Notes: a model not told the origin generated them from the letters alone. DNA of 10,100 bases from Pseudomonadota bacterium (GCA_023438245.1 JAEXRD010000044.1:1-10100); one strand, 5' to 3'. Shown: positions 1 through 7,059, counted from the first letter of the stretch. Made by a program: numbers and translations.

Positions 1-1488
1 CATGGTCTTCTCGGCCAGCTTGCGCACCTCGTCGGCCACCACGGCGAAGCCGCGCCCGGCGTCTCCGGCGCGGGCGGCCTCGATGGCGGCATTGAGCGCC
101 AGCAGGTTGGTCTGGTCGGCGATGTCGTTGATGACGCCCATGACCTGGCCGATGCCGTCGGCCTGGCGGCCCAGCTGGCCCATGTTCTCCTTGAGGGTCT
201 GGGCCTGGGTGGAAACGGACTGGATGGCGCCCACCACGCGGCCCACCACCTCGGCCCCGGCCTGGGCGCGTTCGCGCGCCTTGTCGGCGGCCTCGGCGGC
301 CTCGCCCGCGCTGCGGGCCACGGTGAGCACCGTCCCGTTGAGCGACTCCATGGACGAGGTGGTGGCCCCCAGGCGGTCGCGCTGCAGGTCCGCGCCCCGG
401 CGCGAGGACTCGATGCGGCTGGAAATGTCGCGGCTGACGTCGTCGATGGCCCGGCTGACCCCGCGCAGGCGTCCGGCGGCCTCCAGCAGACCCTGGCGGG
501 TGGCCAGGGCGGCCTGCTGCTTGGCCTCCTCGGCCTCGCGCACGGCCTTCTGGGCCACTTGCGCCTCGTCCTGGGCCAGCCGCACGCTGCGCTCCACCTC
601 GCCGATCTTGGCGCGCAGGGTCTCCACCATGGCCTCCATGGCCTGCTGCAGCACGCCCATCTCGCTGTGGAAGCGTTCCGCCTCGCGGGCCTCCAGGTCG
701 CCCTGGCTGATGGCCGTGGCCAGCACGGTGAGCCGCCGCATGGGCCGGGTGATGACGCGCACGACGAAGAAGACCAGTCCGCCCGCCAGGCCCAGCACCA
801 CGACCAGGGCCGCGGCCAGCACCTTGCGGATGCCAGCCACCTGGGCCTGGATGTCATCCACGTACAGCCCGGTGCCGATGACCCAGCCCCAGGGCTTGTA
901 CAGCTTCACGAAGGAGATCTTGGGGTAGACCTCGGTGGTGGCCCCGCCCTCCTTCTTGGGCTTGGGCCAGACATAGGCCACGAAGCCCGCGCCGGACTGC
1001 TGGCAGACCTCCACGAAGGCGCTGAAAAGATTCTTGTTCCCGCCAGGATAGGCCTTGGCCTCGGCATTGCCGGCATCGCCCAGCCAGTACCTTTCGGCCT
1101 TGTCGAACTTGGCGTCGGAGAGCTGCTTGCCCTCCAGGGCGGGCACGGTGGGGTGCATGACCATGGTGGGCGCGGGCGTGCCCATGTCGTTGATCCAGAA
1201 ATACTCGTTGTTGCCGTAGCGCATGTTGCGCAGGCGCTGGGCCGCGCGCTTCTGGGCCTCCTCCAGCGAGAACTCGCCCTTGTCCACGCGAACCTGGTAC
1301 TCGCTCACCAGGGTGTAGCCCACGTCCACGATGTCCGTGAGGCTCTCGCGCCGGTTCTGGAGCAGCTGCTCCTCGTAGAAGGGCAGGAACACCAGGAAAA
1401 CGGCGGCCACGAAGAGCAGCATCAGCGAAAGGAAGATGCCGTACAGCTTGGTTGCAGTGGACGCATTGAGCAGGCGTGAGGACAGCAT
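1..1488 (-). CDS. Methyl-accepting chemotaxis protein with sCache_2 sensor (3' end cut by window edge)
   Basis: Transmembrane chemoreceptor that would signal through CheW/CheA to the flagellar motor. The 496 codons visible translate without interruption and end at the window edge inside the signalling domain. Order: short cytoplasmic N-terminus, TM1 about 15-36, periplasmic single-Cache domain about 40-215 (YGNNEYFWIND near 91-101, MVMHP near 109-113, and a closing WGWVIGTGLYVDDI, all typical of sCache_2), TM2 about 223-244, HAMP from about 245 (ITRPMRRL), coiled coil, then the conserved hairpin tip (IADQTNLLALNAAIEAARAG, 456-475) running to LAEKTM at 496. The ATG at 1488 is preceded by GGAG five bases upstream, and an in-frame TAA lies a short way further up, so this start is firm. 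sCache_2 domains often bind small organic acids, but the ligand cannot be read here. It follows nifA on the same strand, with a terminator between them, so it is probably an independent unit. The family call is certain; the ligand is unknown. Confidence 0.95.
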   Translation of the reverse strand, partial: MLSSRLLNASTATKLYGIFLSLMLLFVAAVFLVFLPFYEEQLLQNRRESLTDIVDVGYTLVSEYQVRVDKGEFSLEEAQKRAAQRLRNMRYGNNEYFWINDMGTPAPTMVMHPTVPALEGKQLSDAKFDKAERYWLGDAGNAEAKAYPGGNKNLFSAFVEVCQQSGAGFVAYVWPKPKKEGGATTEVYPKISFVKLYKPWGWVIGTGLYVDDIQAQVAGIRKVLAAALVVVLGLAGGLVFFVVRVITRPMRRLTVLATAISQGDLEAREAERFHSEMGVLQQAMEAMVETLRAKIGEVERSVRLAQDEAQVAQKAVREAEEAKQQAALATRQGLLEAAGRLRGVSRAIDDVSRDISSRIESSRRGADLQRDRLGATTSSMESLNGTVLTVARSAGEAAEAADKARERAQAGAEVVGRVVGAIQSVSTQAQTLKENMGQLGRQADGIGQVMGVINDIADQTNLLALNAAIEAARAGDAGRGFAVVADEVRKLAEKTM

Positions 1489-1554
1489 GCGGACTCCAGG
1501 CGTTGCGGGGCGCGGACTGGTTAGGGTGCATGCGCAGGGGGGTGCGCTCCTGCC

Positions 1555-1582
1555 CTATCGGCTCAAAGCAGCCCGGACTTCA
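1555..1582 (-). promoter_or_regulatory. Candidate sigma-28 (FliA) promoter of the chemoreceptor gene
   Basis: On the minus strand TGAAGTCC (1582-1575) and GCCGATAG (1562-1555) are separated by 12 bases. The flagellar sigma-28 consensus is TAAAGTTT-N11-GCCGATAA. The -10 box matches 7 of 8 positions; the -35 box is weaker (5 of 8) and the spacer is one base longer. Transcription would start about 60 bases upstream of the chemoreceptor ATG. FliA control is common for chemoreceptor genes. The sequence match is seen; its function is inferred. Confidence 0.45.
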
Positions 1583-1616
1583 GGCCGGGGCGGGCAGGAT
1601 TGCAGGATACAATGCC

Positions 1617-1644
1617 AAAACGGCAGGCGCAAGACCGCGCCCGC
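1617..1644 (-). terminator. Rho-independent terminator of nifA
   Basis: Read on the minus strand, an 8-bp stem (GCGGGCGC pairing with GCGCCTGC, one G-U pair) closes a six-base loop GGTCTT and is followed by CGTTTT. The stem begins 23 bases after the nifA stop codon. This separates nifA from the downstream chemoreceptor gene. The T-run is short, so some read-through is possible. Confidence 0.75.
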
Positions 1645-1667
1645 AACTTTTCGATACTTGTTTCCAG

Positions 1668-3239
<1,572 letters not shown>

Positions 3240-3450
3240 GCCCCGGAGAAAGCAATAAGAATGCCGAACCCCCAGTCCATGCCAGACGGGACTCAACATG
3301 CCGTTTTCATTTGGCAAACGAAATTACGGCACAGCGGATGGTTTTCCCGGATTTGTCAATTTTGCACTCTTGAAGGCTGAGCGTCTCACACAATTGCGCA
3401 AAACTCCACGGCGCGGCGGGCAGAGGCATGCGGAGCGGGACGGGATGTGC
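3240..3450 (-). other. Upstream region of nifA, no clear promoter
   Basis: This stretch is more AT-rich than its surroundings and presumably carries the nifA promoter. On the minus strand a perfect TTGACA occurs at 3359-3354 but has no convincing -10 box 16-18 bases on. No sigma-54 element with the right GG-N10-GC spacing was found: a TGGCAT near the start lacks the -12 GC. An 8-bp palindrome TTGCGCAA lies at 3394-3401. No ORF with a ribosome site was seen on either strand. Confidence 0.4.
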
Positions 3451-3500
3451 GGCCGGAGGCCCGGGAGCCTTGACGGAGGAGGCGTTCCGGGCCCCCGGCC
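3451..3500 (-). terminator. Long GC-rich hairpin between the 46-aa ORF and nifA, probable terminator
   Basis: Two 14-base arms (3451-3464 and 3487-3500) are complementary. In minus-strand RNA all 14 pairs form, with one G-U; in plus-strand RNA the same position is an A-C mismatch. The arms enclose a 22-base loop containing a further four-base pairing (GCCT/AGGC). The hairpin begins 21 bases after the stop of the 46-aa ORF and no T-run follows, so it may act in Rho-dependent termination or in stabilising the 3' end of the nifV transcript rather than as a classic intrinsic terminator. Confidence 0.55.
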
Positions 3501-3521
3501 TGGGGGGAGATGTGCGCCGGG

Positions 3522-3662
3522 CTAGTGCATGGCCGCCGTGGCGGCAGCGCCCGGGCAGGAAACGTCGACGCAGGCCTGGGCCGGAACCAGGGCGCTGGCG
3601 GCCCTGGCCGCAAGCAGCAGGATGAGCAGCGCCAAACCGAGGATGCTTCTGAACCTGTTCAT
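3522..3662 (-). CDS. Small putative secreted peptide, 46 aa, function unknown
   Basis: Not recognised. A strong ribosome site (AAGGAGG, four bases before the ATG) and a clear signal peptide support it as a real gene. The basic start MNRFR is followed by a hydrophobic stretch (about 6-19) and an A-S-A cleavage motif at 22-24. The mature part would be only about 22 residues, with two cysteines five apart (C31 and C36, in CVDVSC), which could form a disulfide or hold a ligand. AQAC before C31 is a poor lipobox, so a lipoprotein is possible but unlikely. It lies 64 bases downstream of the 84-aa ORF in the same orientation and just before a hairpin, so it looks like the last gene of the nifV unit. 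Coding potential is judged from the ribosome site and signal peptide only; there is no family match. Confidence 0.6.
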   Translation of the reverse strand: MNRFRSILGLALLILLLAARAASALVPAQACVDVSCPGAAATAAMH

Positions 3663-3698
3663 GCGTCCTCCTTGTGATGCGGGTGGGACTGTGCCGGT

Positions 3699-3721
3699 GG
3701 GGGGAGGGAGGGGGGCGGGGG
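3699..3721 (+). other. G-quadruplex-type tract
   Basis: Four G-runs of 6, 3, 6 and 5 bases are separated by single bases (A, A, C), which fits the G-quadruplex pattern G3+ N1-7 four times over. It lies on the plus strand, the template strand for the nifV unit, between the stop of the 84-aa ORF and the ribosome site of the 46-aa ORF. A folded tract there could slow RNA polymerase and set the level of the last gene. The sequence pattern is direct; folding and effect are inferred. Confidence 0.5.
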
Positions 3722-3726
3722 CCGTG

Positions 3727-3981
3727 CTAGCGCACGGACTTCCTGGCCACGGGGTTCAGGCACAGCTCGCCCTCCAGCAGCGGAGCCGTGGCCATGCGCG
3801 CCAGGGGCTCCCCCGGGCGGCGTCCGCCGCGCACCCCGGCGTGCGGGAGAGCGCAGGAAACCAGCGCAGGCCGCGCCAGGTGCGATCCGAAATCCTCGTA
3901 GCCCAGCTCCGCGGCGGCGCCGATGCCCCCGGCGGCCCACAATCCGTCCACGATGCGCTTGCAAATGGCGGTGATGCCCAT
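3727..3981 (-). CDS. Uncharacterised 84-aa protein downstream of nifV
   Basis: Not recognised. A good ribosome site (GGGAGGAC, three bases before the ATG) and a position only 33 bases after the nifV stop, on the same strand, make it a likely co-transcribed gene. The protein begins MGITAICKRIVDGLWAAGGIG, which reads as an amphipathic helix followed by a glycine/alanine turn; then comes an acidic patch (ELGYEDF, 25-31), a basic Gly/Arg/Pro-rich middle (RGGRRPGEP, 51-59) and a basic end (ARKSVR). Cysteines lie at 7, 43 and 74, not in a known metal-binding spacing. There is no signal peptide or membrane segment, so it is probably cytoplasmic. Because nifV has a sigma-54 promoter, this gene is likely expressed only under nitrogen fixation. 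A function in cofactor synthesis or nitrogenase control would be guesswork. Confidence 0.65.
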   Translation of the reverse strand: MGITAICKRIVDGLWAAGGIGAAAELGYEDFGSHLARPALVSCALPHAGVRGGRRPGEPLARMATAPLLEGELCLNPVARKSVR

Positions 3982-3997
3982 GACGTCCTCCCGTATT

Positions 3998-4014
3998 TTT
4001 ACAAATTTCGTAAA
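3998..4014. repeat. AT-rich inverted repeat between nifV and the 84-aa ORF
   Basis: TTTAC and GTAAA form 5-bp arms around seven bases (AAATTTC on the plus strand). The element ends immediately next to the nifV stop codon and lies 17 bases upstream of the 84-aa ORF start, just before its ribosome site. It stands out as an AT island in very GC-rich surroundings. It could be a protein-binding site or a weak RNA stem near the ribosome site; neither is shown. Confidence 0.45.
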
Positions 4015-5148
4015 CTACAATTCCGCACGGAGTTCGGCCTCGGTGAGGGGCCTGCCCAGCCTCCAGGCCAGGGCGCGCACGCGCTCCACCAGGCCGGGCT
4101 CGGCGGCGGCGCATCCGCCCGCCAACCCGCCTGAAAGCCGGCGCACCGCCTCGCCCAGGGCCGCGCGCCCGCTCTTGCCGCCCAGGCCCACACGGCGCGA
4201 GCCGCCCACGGCCTCCGGCGCGAAGGGCTCGAACAGCGCGGGATCGCGCTGGATGCCATGCACGTGCAGGCCCGACTCCGCGGCGAACACGTCCTCTCCG
4301 GCCACGGCCTTGTTGCGCGCCACGGGCACCCGGGCGGCCAGGCTGGCCACGCGGCACAGCTCGCGCAGGGGCGCGAGGTCGTAACCGCCCCCCTGCCGCA
4401 GCGCGGCCCAGGCGGCCACCTCCTCAAGCCGGGCGATGCCCGCCCGTTCGCCGATGCCCAGGGCCGACACGTCCGCGAAGGCGGCGCCGCTCTGCAAGGC
4501 GGTGACGGCGTTGGCCGTGGCCATGCCCAGGTCGTTGTGGCCGTGGAAGGCCACGGCAACGGGCAGTTCGCTGGCGAAGCGCCCCACCAGCCGGGCCGTG
4601 TCCGCCGGGGTCAGCAGGCCCACGGTGTCGGCCAGGCGCACGCGGACCGCGCCGGAAAACGCGGCGGCCAGCCCCAGCTCCAGGGCCTCGTCCGGCTCGG
4701 CGCGGGAGATGTCCTCCAGCCCCACGGAAACGTACGGGATGCCCTCGGCCAGGGCCGTGGCCACCACGGTGCGCACGCGCGCGGCCATCTCGTGCAGCGA
4801 CAGCCCCAGGCGCTTGCGGCGGTGGGCCTCGGAGCTGGGCGCGCCGATGGACACGCGCTGGATGAGCCCGCGCCGGGCCAGCTCCCCGGCCACGCGCACG
4901 TCGCCCTCGCGGCAGGGGCACCACAGGCTCAGGGCCGGGCCCCCTTCCCCGGGCGTGGGCAGGTTCTCCCGCGCCCAGGCCAGGAAATCCTCCAGGCTCT
5001 CGCCGGGCATCTGCTGGCCCACCCAGCCGCACTCGATCTCCTCCACGCGGGCCTGGGCCAGCAGCTGCGCCACCTTCCGGCGTCCGCCCTGGCTGAAATA
5101 GACCCCGTAGGCCTGCGCGCCTTCGCGCAGCGTGCTGTCGATGAGCAT
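4015..5148 (-). CDS. nifV: Homocitrate synthase-like protein NifV
   Basis: Would condense acetyl-CoA with 2-oxoglutarate to homocitrate, the organic ligand of FeMo-cofactor. The 377-aa protein is one alpha-isopropylmalate/homocitrate synthase-type TIM barrel plus a short C-terminal extension. Seen: IDSTLREGAQ (3-12, the catalytic Arg and acidic residue), LADTVG 172-177, FHGHNDLGMATANA 201-214 (metal ligands H202 and H204, a full match to the family signature), GIGERAG 231-237, and SGLHVHG 292-298. Start: the ATG at 5148 has AGGAGG five bases upstream; in-frame sequence above it is unlike the family. Oddities: LREG for the usual LRDG, two extra residues before the first conserved basic position, GERAGI where most relatives have GERAGN, and LGGKSG where NifV proteins have LGKHSG. 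It is transcribed divergently from nifH from its own sigma-54 promoter, which strongly supports a nitrogen-fixation role. A related acyl-CoA/2-oxoacid synthase is the alternative. Confidence 0.82.
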   Translation of the reverse strand: MLIDSTLREGAQAYGVYFSQGGRRKVAQLLAQARVEEIECGWVGQQMPGESLEDFLAWARENLPTPGEGGPALSLWCPCREGDVRVAGELARRGLIQRVSIGAPSSEAHRRKRLGLSLHEMAARVRTVVATALAEGIPYVSVGLEDISRAEPDEALELGLAAAFSGAVRVRLADTVGLLTPADTARLVGRFASELPVAVAFHGHNDLGMATANAVTALQSGAAFADVSALGIGERAGIARLEEVAAWAALRQGGGYDLAPLRELCRVASLAARVPVARNKAVAGEDVFAAESGLHVHGIQRDPALFEPFAPEAVGGSRRVGLGGKSGRAALGEAVRRLSGGLAGGCAAAEPGLVERVRALAWRLGRPLTEAELRAEL

Positions 5149-5178
5149 GGCCACCTCCTCTGTTTCACACTCCTGTTT

Positions 5179-5193
5179 GCATGCCCGATGCCA
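5179..5193 (-). promoter_or_regulatory. Sigma-54 (-24/-12) promoter of nifV
   Basis: On the minus strand TGGCAT-CGGGC-ATGC has the -24 GG and -12 GC at exactly the spacing seen in the nifH promoter, and matches the consensus TGGCAC-N5-TTGC at all but two positions. Transcription would start near 5168, giving a leader of about 20 bases that includes the nifV ribosome site. This makes nifV a sigma-54 gene oriented opposite to nifH. Confidence 0.75.
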
Positions 5194-5205
5194 GGACCGG
5201 CGGCG

Positions 5206-5222
5206 CATGTCGTTTGAACATG
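5206..5222. promoter_or_regulatory. Inverted repeat CATGT-N7-ACATG on the nifV side
   Basis: Perfect 5-bp arms flank seven bases (CGTTTGA), 13 bases upstream of the nifV -24 element. It contains TGT-N7-ACA, which resembles the NifA half-sites TGT/ACA but with seven rather than ten bases between them. It could be an accessory activator or repressor site; the evidence is only its symmetry and place. Confidence 0.35.
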
Positions 5223-5278
5223 ATTCCGGCATGTTGCGCAGAAGCACCTGGCGGCCTTGGGCGCACACCAAATTGTAG

Positions 5279-5345
5279 TTCCGACAATTCTGTCGTGTAG
5301 ATCAGTGTCCGCAACCTTTCGGAATGTGACCCGCTCTTCCGACAA
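5279..5345 (+). repeat. Direct repeat TTCCGACAA (two copies)
   Basis: The nine-base word TTCCGACAA occurs at 5279-5287 and again at 5337-5345, 58 bases apart. A related inverted copy (TCGGAA) lies at 5319-5324 between them. The first copy overlaps the central dyad. Two identical nine-mers in a 300-base regulatory gap suggest binding sites for one protein. Confidence 0.45.
5282..5295. promoter_or_regulatory. Central dyad CGACA-ATTC-TGTCG, candidate shared activator site for nifV and nifH
   Basis: Perfect 5-bp arms with a four-base centre at 5288.5. The -24 GG elements of nifV and nifH lie 97 and 99 bp away on either side, and the dyad is about 120 bp upstream of both predicted transcription starts, the usual range for NifA enhancer sites. 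It is not the classical TGT-N10-ACA. It may be how this NifA, or another nitrogen regulator, reads the region. Position and symmetry are seen; the binding protein is inferred. Confidence 0.5.
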
Positions 5346-5355
5346 AGTCACTGAA

Positions 5356-5368
5356 TATCACGACCTTA
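5356..5368 (+). promoter_or_regulatory. Candidate IHF binding site
   Basis: TATCACGACCTTA matches the IHF consensus WATCAANNNNTTR at all fixed positions but one. It lies between the central dyad and the nifH -24 element, where IHF normally bends DNA to bring NifA to sigma-54 polymerase. IHF sites are degenerate, so a chance match is possible. Confidence 0.4.
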
Positions 5369-5385
5369 CAAGGCCGCGTGTGACT

Positions 5386-5400
5386 TGGCACGGCCCTTGC
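5386..5400 (+). promoter_or_regulatory. Sigma-54 (-24/-12) promoter of the nifH operon
   Basis: TGGCAC-GGCCC-TTGC is a perfect match to the sigma-54 consensus. Transcription would start near 5411, about 37 bases before the nifH ATG, leaving the GAGGAG ribosome site in the leader. This is the expected control for nitrogenase structural genes and the main target for NifA. Confidence 0.93.
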
Positions 5401-5447
5401 CCTTAGCCCCTCGTCTTTCCACAAAATCTACGCATGAGGAGATCGTC

Positions 5448-6287
5448 ATGAAGAAGATGAGAAAGGTGGCCATTTACGGAAAGGGCGGCATCGGCAAGTC
5501 CACCACCACCCAGAACACCGTGGCCGGCCTGGCCGAGATGGGGCGCAAGGTCATGGTCGTGGGCTGCGACCCCAAGGCCGACTCCACCCGCCTGCTCTTG
5601 GGCGGCCTGGCCCAGAAGAGCGTGCTCGACACCCTGCGCGACGAGGGCGAGAACGTTGAGCTCGAAGACATCCGCAAGCAGGGCTTCGGCGGCACCTGGA
5701 ACGTGGAGTCCGGCGGCCCCGAGCCGGGAGTGGGCTGCGCCGGCCGCGGCATCATCACCTCCATCAACATGCTGGAGAGCCTGGGCGCCTACCACGAGAG
5801 CGAGGACCTGGACTACGCCTTCTACGACGTCCTGGGCGACGTGGTCTGCGGCGGCTTCGCCATGCCCATCCGCGACGGCAAGGCCGAGGAGATCTACATC
5901 GTCTGCTCCGGCGAGATGATGGCCATGTATGCGGCCAACAACATCTGCAAGGGCATCATGAAGTACGCCCAGTCCGGCACGGTGCGCCTGGGCGGGCTGA
6001 TCTGCAACAGCCGCAAGGTCGACAACGAGCGCGAGATGATCGAGGAGCTGGCCCGCCAGCTGGGCACCCAGATGATCTACTTCGTCCCCCGCGACAACAT
6101 GGTCCAGCGCGCCGAGATCAACCGCAAGACCGTCATCGAATTCGACCCGGGGGCCGAGCAGGCCGACCACTACCGCAACCTCGCCCGCGCCATCGACAAG
6201 AACGAGATGTTCGTCATTCCCAAGCCGCTGGAAATCGAGGCGCTTGAGAAGCTGCTCATGGACTTCGGCCTCATGGAAGCCTGCTAA
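5448..6287 (+). CDS. nifH: Nitrogenase iron protein (dinitrogenase reductase) NifH
   Basis: ATP-driven electron donor to the MoFe protein and a factor in FeMo-cofactor maturation; acts in the cytoplasm as a homodimer sharing one [4Fe-4S] cluster. The 279-aa product has the P-loop GKGGIGKS at 11-18, switch residues around DPKADSTR 41-48, the cluster ligands C97 (GVGCAGRG) and C134 (DVVCGGF), and R100, the residue that is ADP-ribosylated in organisms with DraT. The start ATG has GAGGAG six bases upstream; the reading frame runs 63 bases further up, but that part covers the promoter. The sequence GGTWNVESGGPEPGVGC and the nifI genes that follow fit the cluster III NifH of strict anaerobes. First gene of the operon, with 36 bases to nifI1. 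Confidence 0.98.
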   Translation: MKKMRKVAIYGKGGIGKSTTTQNTVAGLAEMGRKVMVVGCDPKADSTRLLLGGLAQKSVLDTLRDEGENVELEDIRKQGFGGTWNVESGGPEPGVGCAGRGIITSINMLESLGAYHESEDLDYAFYDVLGDVVCGGFAMPIRDGKAEEIYIVCSGEMMAMYAANNICKGIMKYAQSGTVRLGGLICNSRKVDNEREMIEELARQLGTQMIYFVPRDNMVQRAEINRKTVIEFDPGAEQADHYRNLARAIDKNEMFVIPKPLEIEALEKLLMDFGLMEAC

Positions 6288-6323
6288 ACGCCCGTCCCCA
6301 AAATACTCAGGAGGAAGAATACT

Positions 6324-6668
6324 ATGATCATGGTGAGAGCTATCGTGCGGCCCGAGAAGGCGGATGATGTCCTGGCGGCCCTCATGGATGCCGGATTTCC
6401 GGCCGTGACCAAGTACTCCGTGGCCGGGCGCGGCAAGCAGCGCGGCATCAAGATCGGCGAGGTCACCTACGACGAGATCCCCAAGACCATGCTGCTGAGC
6501 GTGGTCAAGAACGCCGACCGCGACTTCGTGGTGGAGACCATCATGAACGCCGCGCGCACCGGCGGCAAGGGCGCCTTCGGCGACGGCAAGATCTTCGTCT
6601 CCCCGGTGGAGGAAGTCTACACCGTGAGCTCCGGCGTGTGCGAAACGGCCACTCCCGAGGAGGCGTAG
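6324..6668 (+). CDS. nifI1: NifI1, PII-family regulator of nitrogenase
   Basis: PII (GlnB)-like protein that, with NifI2, binds the MoFe protein and blocks electron transfer from NifH when fixed nitrogen is plentiful; 2-oxoglutarate and ATP relieve the block. The 114-aa product shows the PII fold: IMVRAIVRPEKADDVLAAL at the N-terminus, a T-loop about 33-55 (AGRGKQRGIKIGEVTYDEIPK) and the B-loop TGGKGAFGDGKIFV 79-92. The T-loop lacks the uridylylated YRGAEY motif of GlnB, as expected for NifI1. Its place directly after nifH is diagnostic. The ribosome site AGGAGG is flanked by two copies of AATACT. Confidence 0.96.
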   Translation: MIMVRAIVRPEKADDVLAALMDAGFPAVTKYSVAGRGKQRGIKIGEVTYDEIPKTMLLSVVKNADRDFVVETIMNAARTGGKGAFGDGKIFVSPVEEVYTVSSGVCETATPEEA

Positions 6669-6672
6669 CCCC

Positions 6673-7047
6673 ATGAAGGAAGTCATCGCCGTGGTGCGCA
6701 TGAACATGATGAACCGCACCAAGCAGGCCCTCACCGACGCGGGCATCGACGGCTTCTTCGCCCACGAGGTGCAGGGCCGGGGCGTCGGCCTGGCCAACCC
6801 CCACGTGCTGCAGGGCGCGGCCAGCGGCTACGAGGAGGCCGTGGCCCTGCTGGGCGAGAAGGGCAAGCTCTACCCCAAGCGCATGATCACCCTGGTGGTG
6901 CCCGACAAGGACGTGCGTAGCGTCGTGGCCACCATCATCGCCGTGAACAAGACCGGAAAGCCCGGCGACGGCAAGGTCTTCGTGCTGCCCGTGGCAGATT
7001 CCGTGCGCGTGCGCACCGGCGAAGCGGGCGAAAAGTCCATCATCTAA
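6673..7047 (+). CDS. nifI2: NifI2, PII-family regulator of nitrogenase
   Basis: Partner of NifI1 in post-translational nitrogenase switch-off, forming a mixed complex. The 124-aa protein starts MKEVIAVVRMNMMNRTKQAL, has a longer T-loop region (about 34-70, QGRGVGLANPHVLQG onward) than NifI1, and a B-loop KTGKPGDGKVFV 93-104, with a short C-terminal tail. Only four bases separate it from the nifI1 stop, and its ribosome site (GAGGAGG) lies inside the end of nifI1, so the two are probably translationally coupled, which suits subunits of one complex. It ends 12 bases before nifD. Confidence 0.96.
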   Translation: MKEVIAVVRMNMMNRTKQALTDAGIDGFFAHEVQGRGVGLANPHVLQGAASGYEEAVALLGEKGKLYPKRMITLVVPDKDVRSVVATIIAVNKTGKPGDGKVFVLPVADSVRVRTGEAGEKSII

Positions 7048-7059
7048 AGGAGCCGGACC

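Noticed and set aside
1570..1590. Short CCCGG/CCGGG hairpin between nifA and the chemoreceptor gene as a second terminator
   Set aside because: Only 5 bp of stem and no proper T-run; it also overlaps the candidate sigma-28 -35 box.
3260..3285. TGGCAT upstream of nifA as a sigma-54 promoter
   Set aside because: The position of the -12 GC is occupied by GG, so the required GG-N10-GC spacing fails.
3240..3317. Longer NifA starting at a TTG (3317) or an ATG (3299)
   Set aside because: Neither has a ribosome binding site, and the extra residues are not GAF-like. The ATG at 3239 begins right at the domain.
3335..3359. Perfect -35 box TTGACA upstream of nifA
   Set aside because: No acceptable -10 hexamer at 16-18 bases; kept only as a remark on the region.
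3992..4026. Possible sigma-70 promoter for the 84-aa ORF (TTGTAG-N17-AATACG on the minus strand)
   Set aside because: The start of transcription would fall within a few bases of the ATG and exclude the ribosome site, and the -10 match is poor.
5149..5271. N-terminal extension of NifV by 41 residues
   Set aside because: The extension covers the sigma-54 promoter and has no family similarity; the ATG at 5148 has AGGAGG at ideal distance.
5385..5447. Upstream extension of NifH from a TTG at 5385
   Set aside because: It overlaps the -24/-12 promoter and the predicted transcription start, and NifH proteins begin at MKKMRKVAIYGKG or equivalent.
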